From Haloechinothrix aidingensis (GTDB taxonomy: Bacteria > Actinomycetota > Actinomycetes > Mycobacteriales > Pseudonocardiaceae), in contig NZ_JACCKD010000005.1 in the NCBI RefSeq assembly GCF_013450155.1, forward strand, positions 62,001 to 126,000: DNA of 64,000 bases, in the 5' to 3' direction. Positions 63,424 to 64,000 of the stretch are shown piece by piece. The translations under genes and the position numbers were made by a program. Numbering within the stretch: the stretch's first letter is position 1; every line of letters begins with the position of its first letter. The notes below the pieces were generated by a model that saw only the letters and a list, made by a program, of their open reading frames with translations, was not told the DNA's origin and made no database searches.

Positions 63424-64000
63424 GTATCCACCTCCATGAGGCGCCGGTAGTGCGTCCAGAACCCGCGTATTCCCGTCTCGTCGGTCGCCGCACCGGTCCG
63501 GTACCCGTCCTCGTCGAGAGCCTCACGGTGCATCCCGCGGCGGATGTCGAGCCATTCCGGCTGCCGCATCTCGAGACCGCGCTGGTTGCGCTCGTACATC
63601 TCGGTGTCGTCGGCCAGCAGCATGCCCGCAGGGCCGACAGAGCCGATACTCTGGGAGACCATGCGCGAGTTCAGCTCTTCCGCGCCGCCGAGCTGGACCG
63701 CCGTCGAGTGCTGCACGCACTCGTCGACCGAGAGCGGCTGGATGACGAATACCTGGATCTCCGCGATGAACAGGTTGGGAAAGATCATCACATGGGGTGC
63801 GCCCTCGACCAGGATGTCCTCGGCCGCCTCGCCGTACGCCTCGCGCATGCGCGCCACGTAGTTCGGTACCCGTGACTCGCTGGTACCGAACCACCGCAGG
63901 GTCTCACCGTGCCTGCGGAACTCGGGTCGCAGATCGTTCTCACTGTGGCCGTTACCCAGGTCGCGCGTGACGGCTGTCGAGTTGTCGCTGTAGAGCGGCC
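63420..64000 (-). CDS. Rieske dioxygenase alpha subunit (C-terminal part, window edge)
   Basis: About 193 C-terminal residues of a ring-hydroxylating dioxygenase large subunit, open to the window end: RVPNYVARMREAYGEAAED, VMIFPNLFIAEIQVFVIQPL and RNQRGLEMRQPEW are typical of its catalytic domain. The Rieske cluster and iron ligands lie outside the window. First gene seen of the leftward operon with beta subunit, small protein, CoA-transferase, thiolase and the HMG-CoA-synthase-like fusion. Confidence 0.92.
   Translation of the reverse strand, partial: PLYSDNSTAVTRDLGNGHSENDLRPEFRRHGETLRWFGTSESRVPNYVARMREAYGEAAEDILVEGAPHVMIFPNLFIAEIQVFVIQPLSVDECVQHSTAVQLGGAEELNSRMVSQSIGSVGPAGMLLADDTEMYERNQRGLEMRQPEWLDIRRGMHREALDEDGYRTGAATDETGIRGFWTHYRRLMEVDT

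Overview
The window comes from a high-GC actinomycete (Pseudonocardiales-like in style, genus not resolvable). Most genes are leftward, tightly packed and often joined by ATGA overlaps. They encode acyl-CoA dehydrogenases, CoA ligases, enoyl-CoA hydratases, thiolases, SDRs, SCP2 proteins, a P450 and Rieske oxygenases, which is typical of soil actinobacteria that degrade steroid-like, terpenoid or aryl-alkanoic acids through CoA thioesters.

Left part (1 to about 25 kb): by eye less GC-rich, with two decayed transposases (IS1634-type near 3.5-4.2 kb, IS110-type near 19.7-19.9 kb) and a 1.4-kb gene-free stretch. It holds the start of an mce-type permease gene (partial), a phthalate-dioxygenase-type reductase, a TRAP transporter (DctP, DctQ, DctM), an acyl-CoA dehydrogenase with a CoA ligase, and a leftward series (acyl-CoA dehydrogenase, small ORF, Rieske oxygenase, LLM oxidoreductase, enoyl-CoA hydratase, acyl-CoA dehydrogenase, CoA ligase, cyclase-family hydrolase). 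A rightward operon encodes a Baeyer-Villiger monooxygenase, an amidohydrolase, a DUF35 protein and an Ltp2-like aldolase. This reads as one imported catabolic programme: import, CoA activation, ring and ketone oxygenation, beta-oxidation, retro-aldol cleavage. It ends at a degenerate 3' half of a tRNA-Arg(CCU) at 24970-25036, which I interpret as an attachment-site scar.

Middle (25-33 kb): a medium-chain acyl-CoA synthetase, a secreted SBP56-like protein, and a two-subunit molybdenum hydroxylase with a Tat signal.

Right part (33-64 kb): a CitE-like lyase/acyl-CoA dehydrogenase/SDR/MaoC operon; an aldehyde dehydrogenase; a thiolase/acyl-CoA dehydrogenase pair; an SDR divergent from a MaoC gene and three enoyl-CoA hydratases; P450 plus SCP2; two paralogous CoA ligases; a second SCP2; a TetR regulator; a large LuxR-type regulator; and a leftward series containing a Rieske dioxygenase (alpha partial, beta), a small unknown protein, a CoA-transferase, a thiolase, an HMG-CoA-synthase-like/DUF35 fusion, an archaeal-type thiolase, an SDR, a [3Fe-4S] ferredoxin, a ferredoxin reductase, a sigma factor and a CoA ligase. 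Six AT-rich, partly palindromic islands lie in the intergenic gaps upstream of these operons, and a related one overlaps the tetR start, suggesting a common regulon.

The most unusual points are the HMG-CoA-synthase-like/DUF35 fusion lacking the expected catalytic Cys and His beside its thiolase, the Ltp2-like aldolase/DUF35 pair in the island, the tRNA-Arg scar, and two distinct sets of repeated operator-like sites. All family assignments are from reading the sequence; no database search was run.
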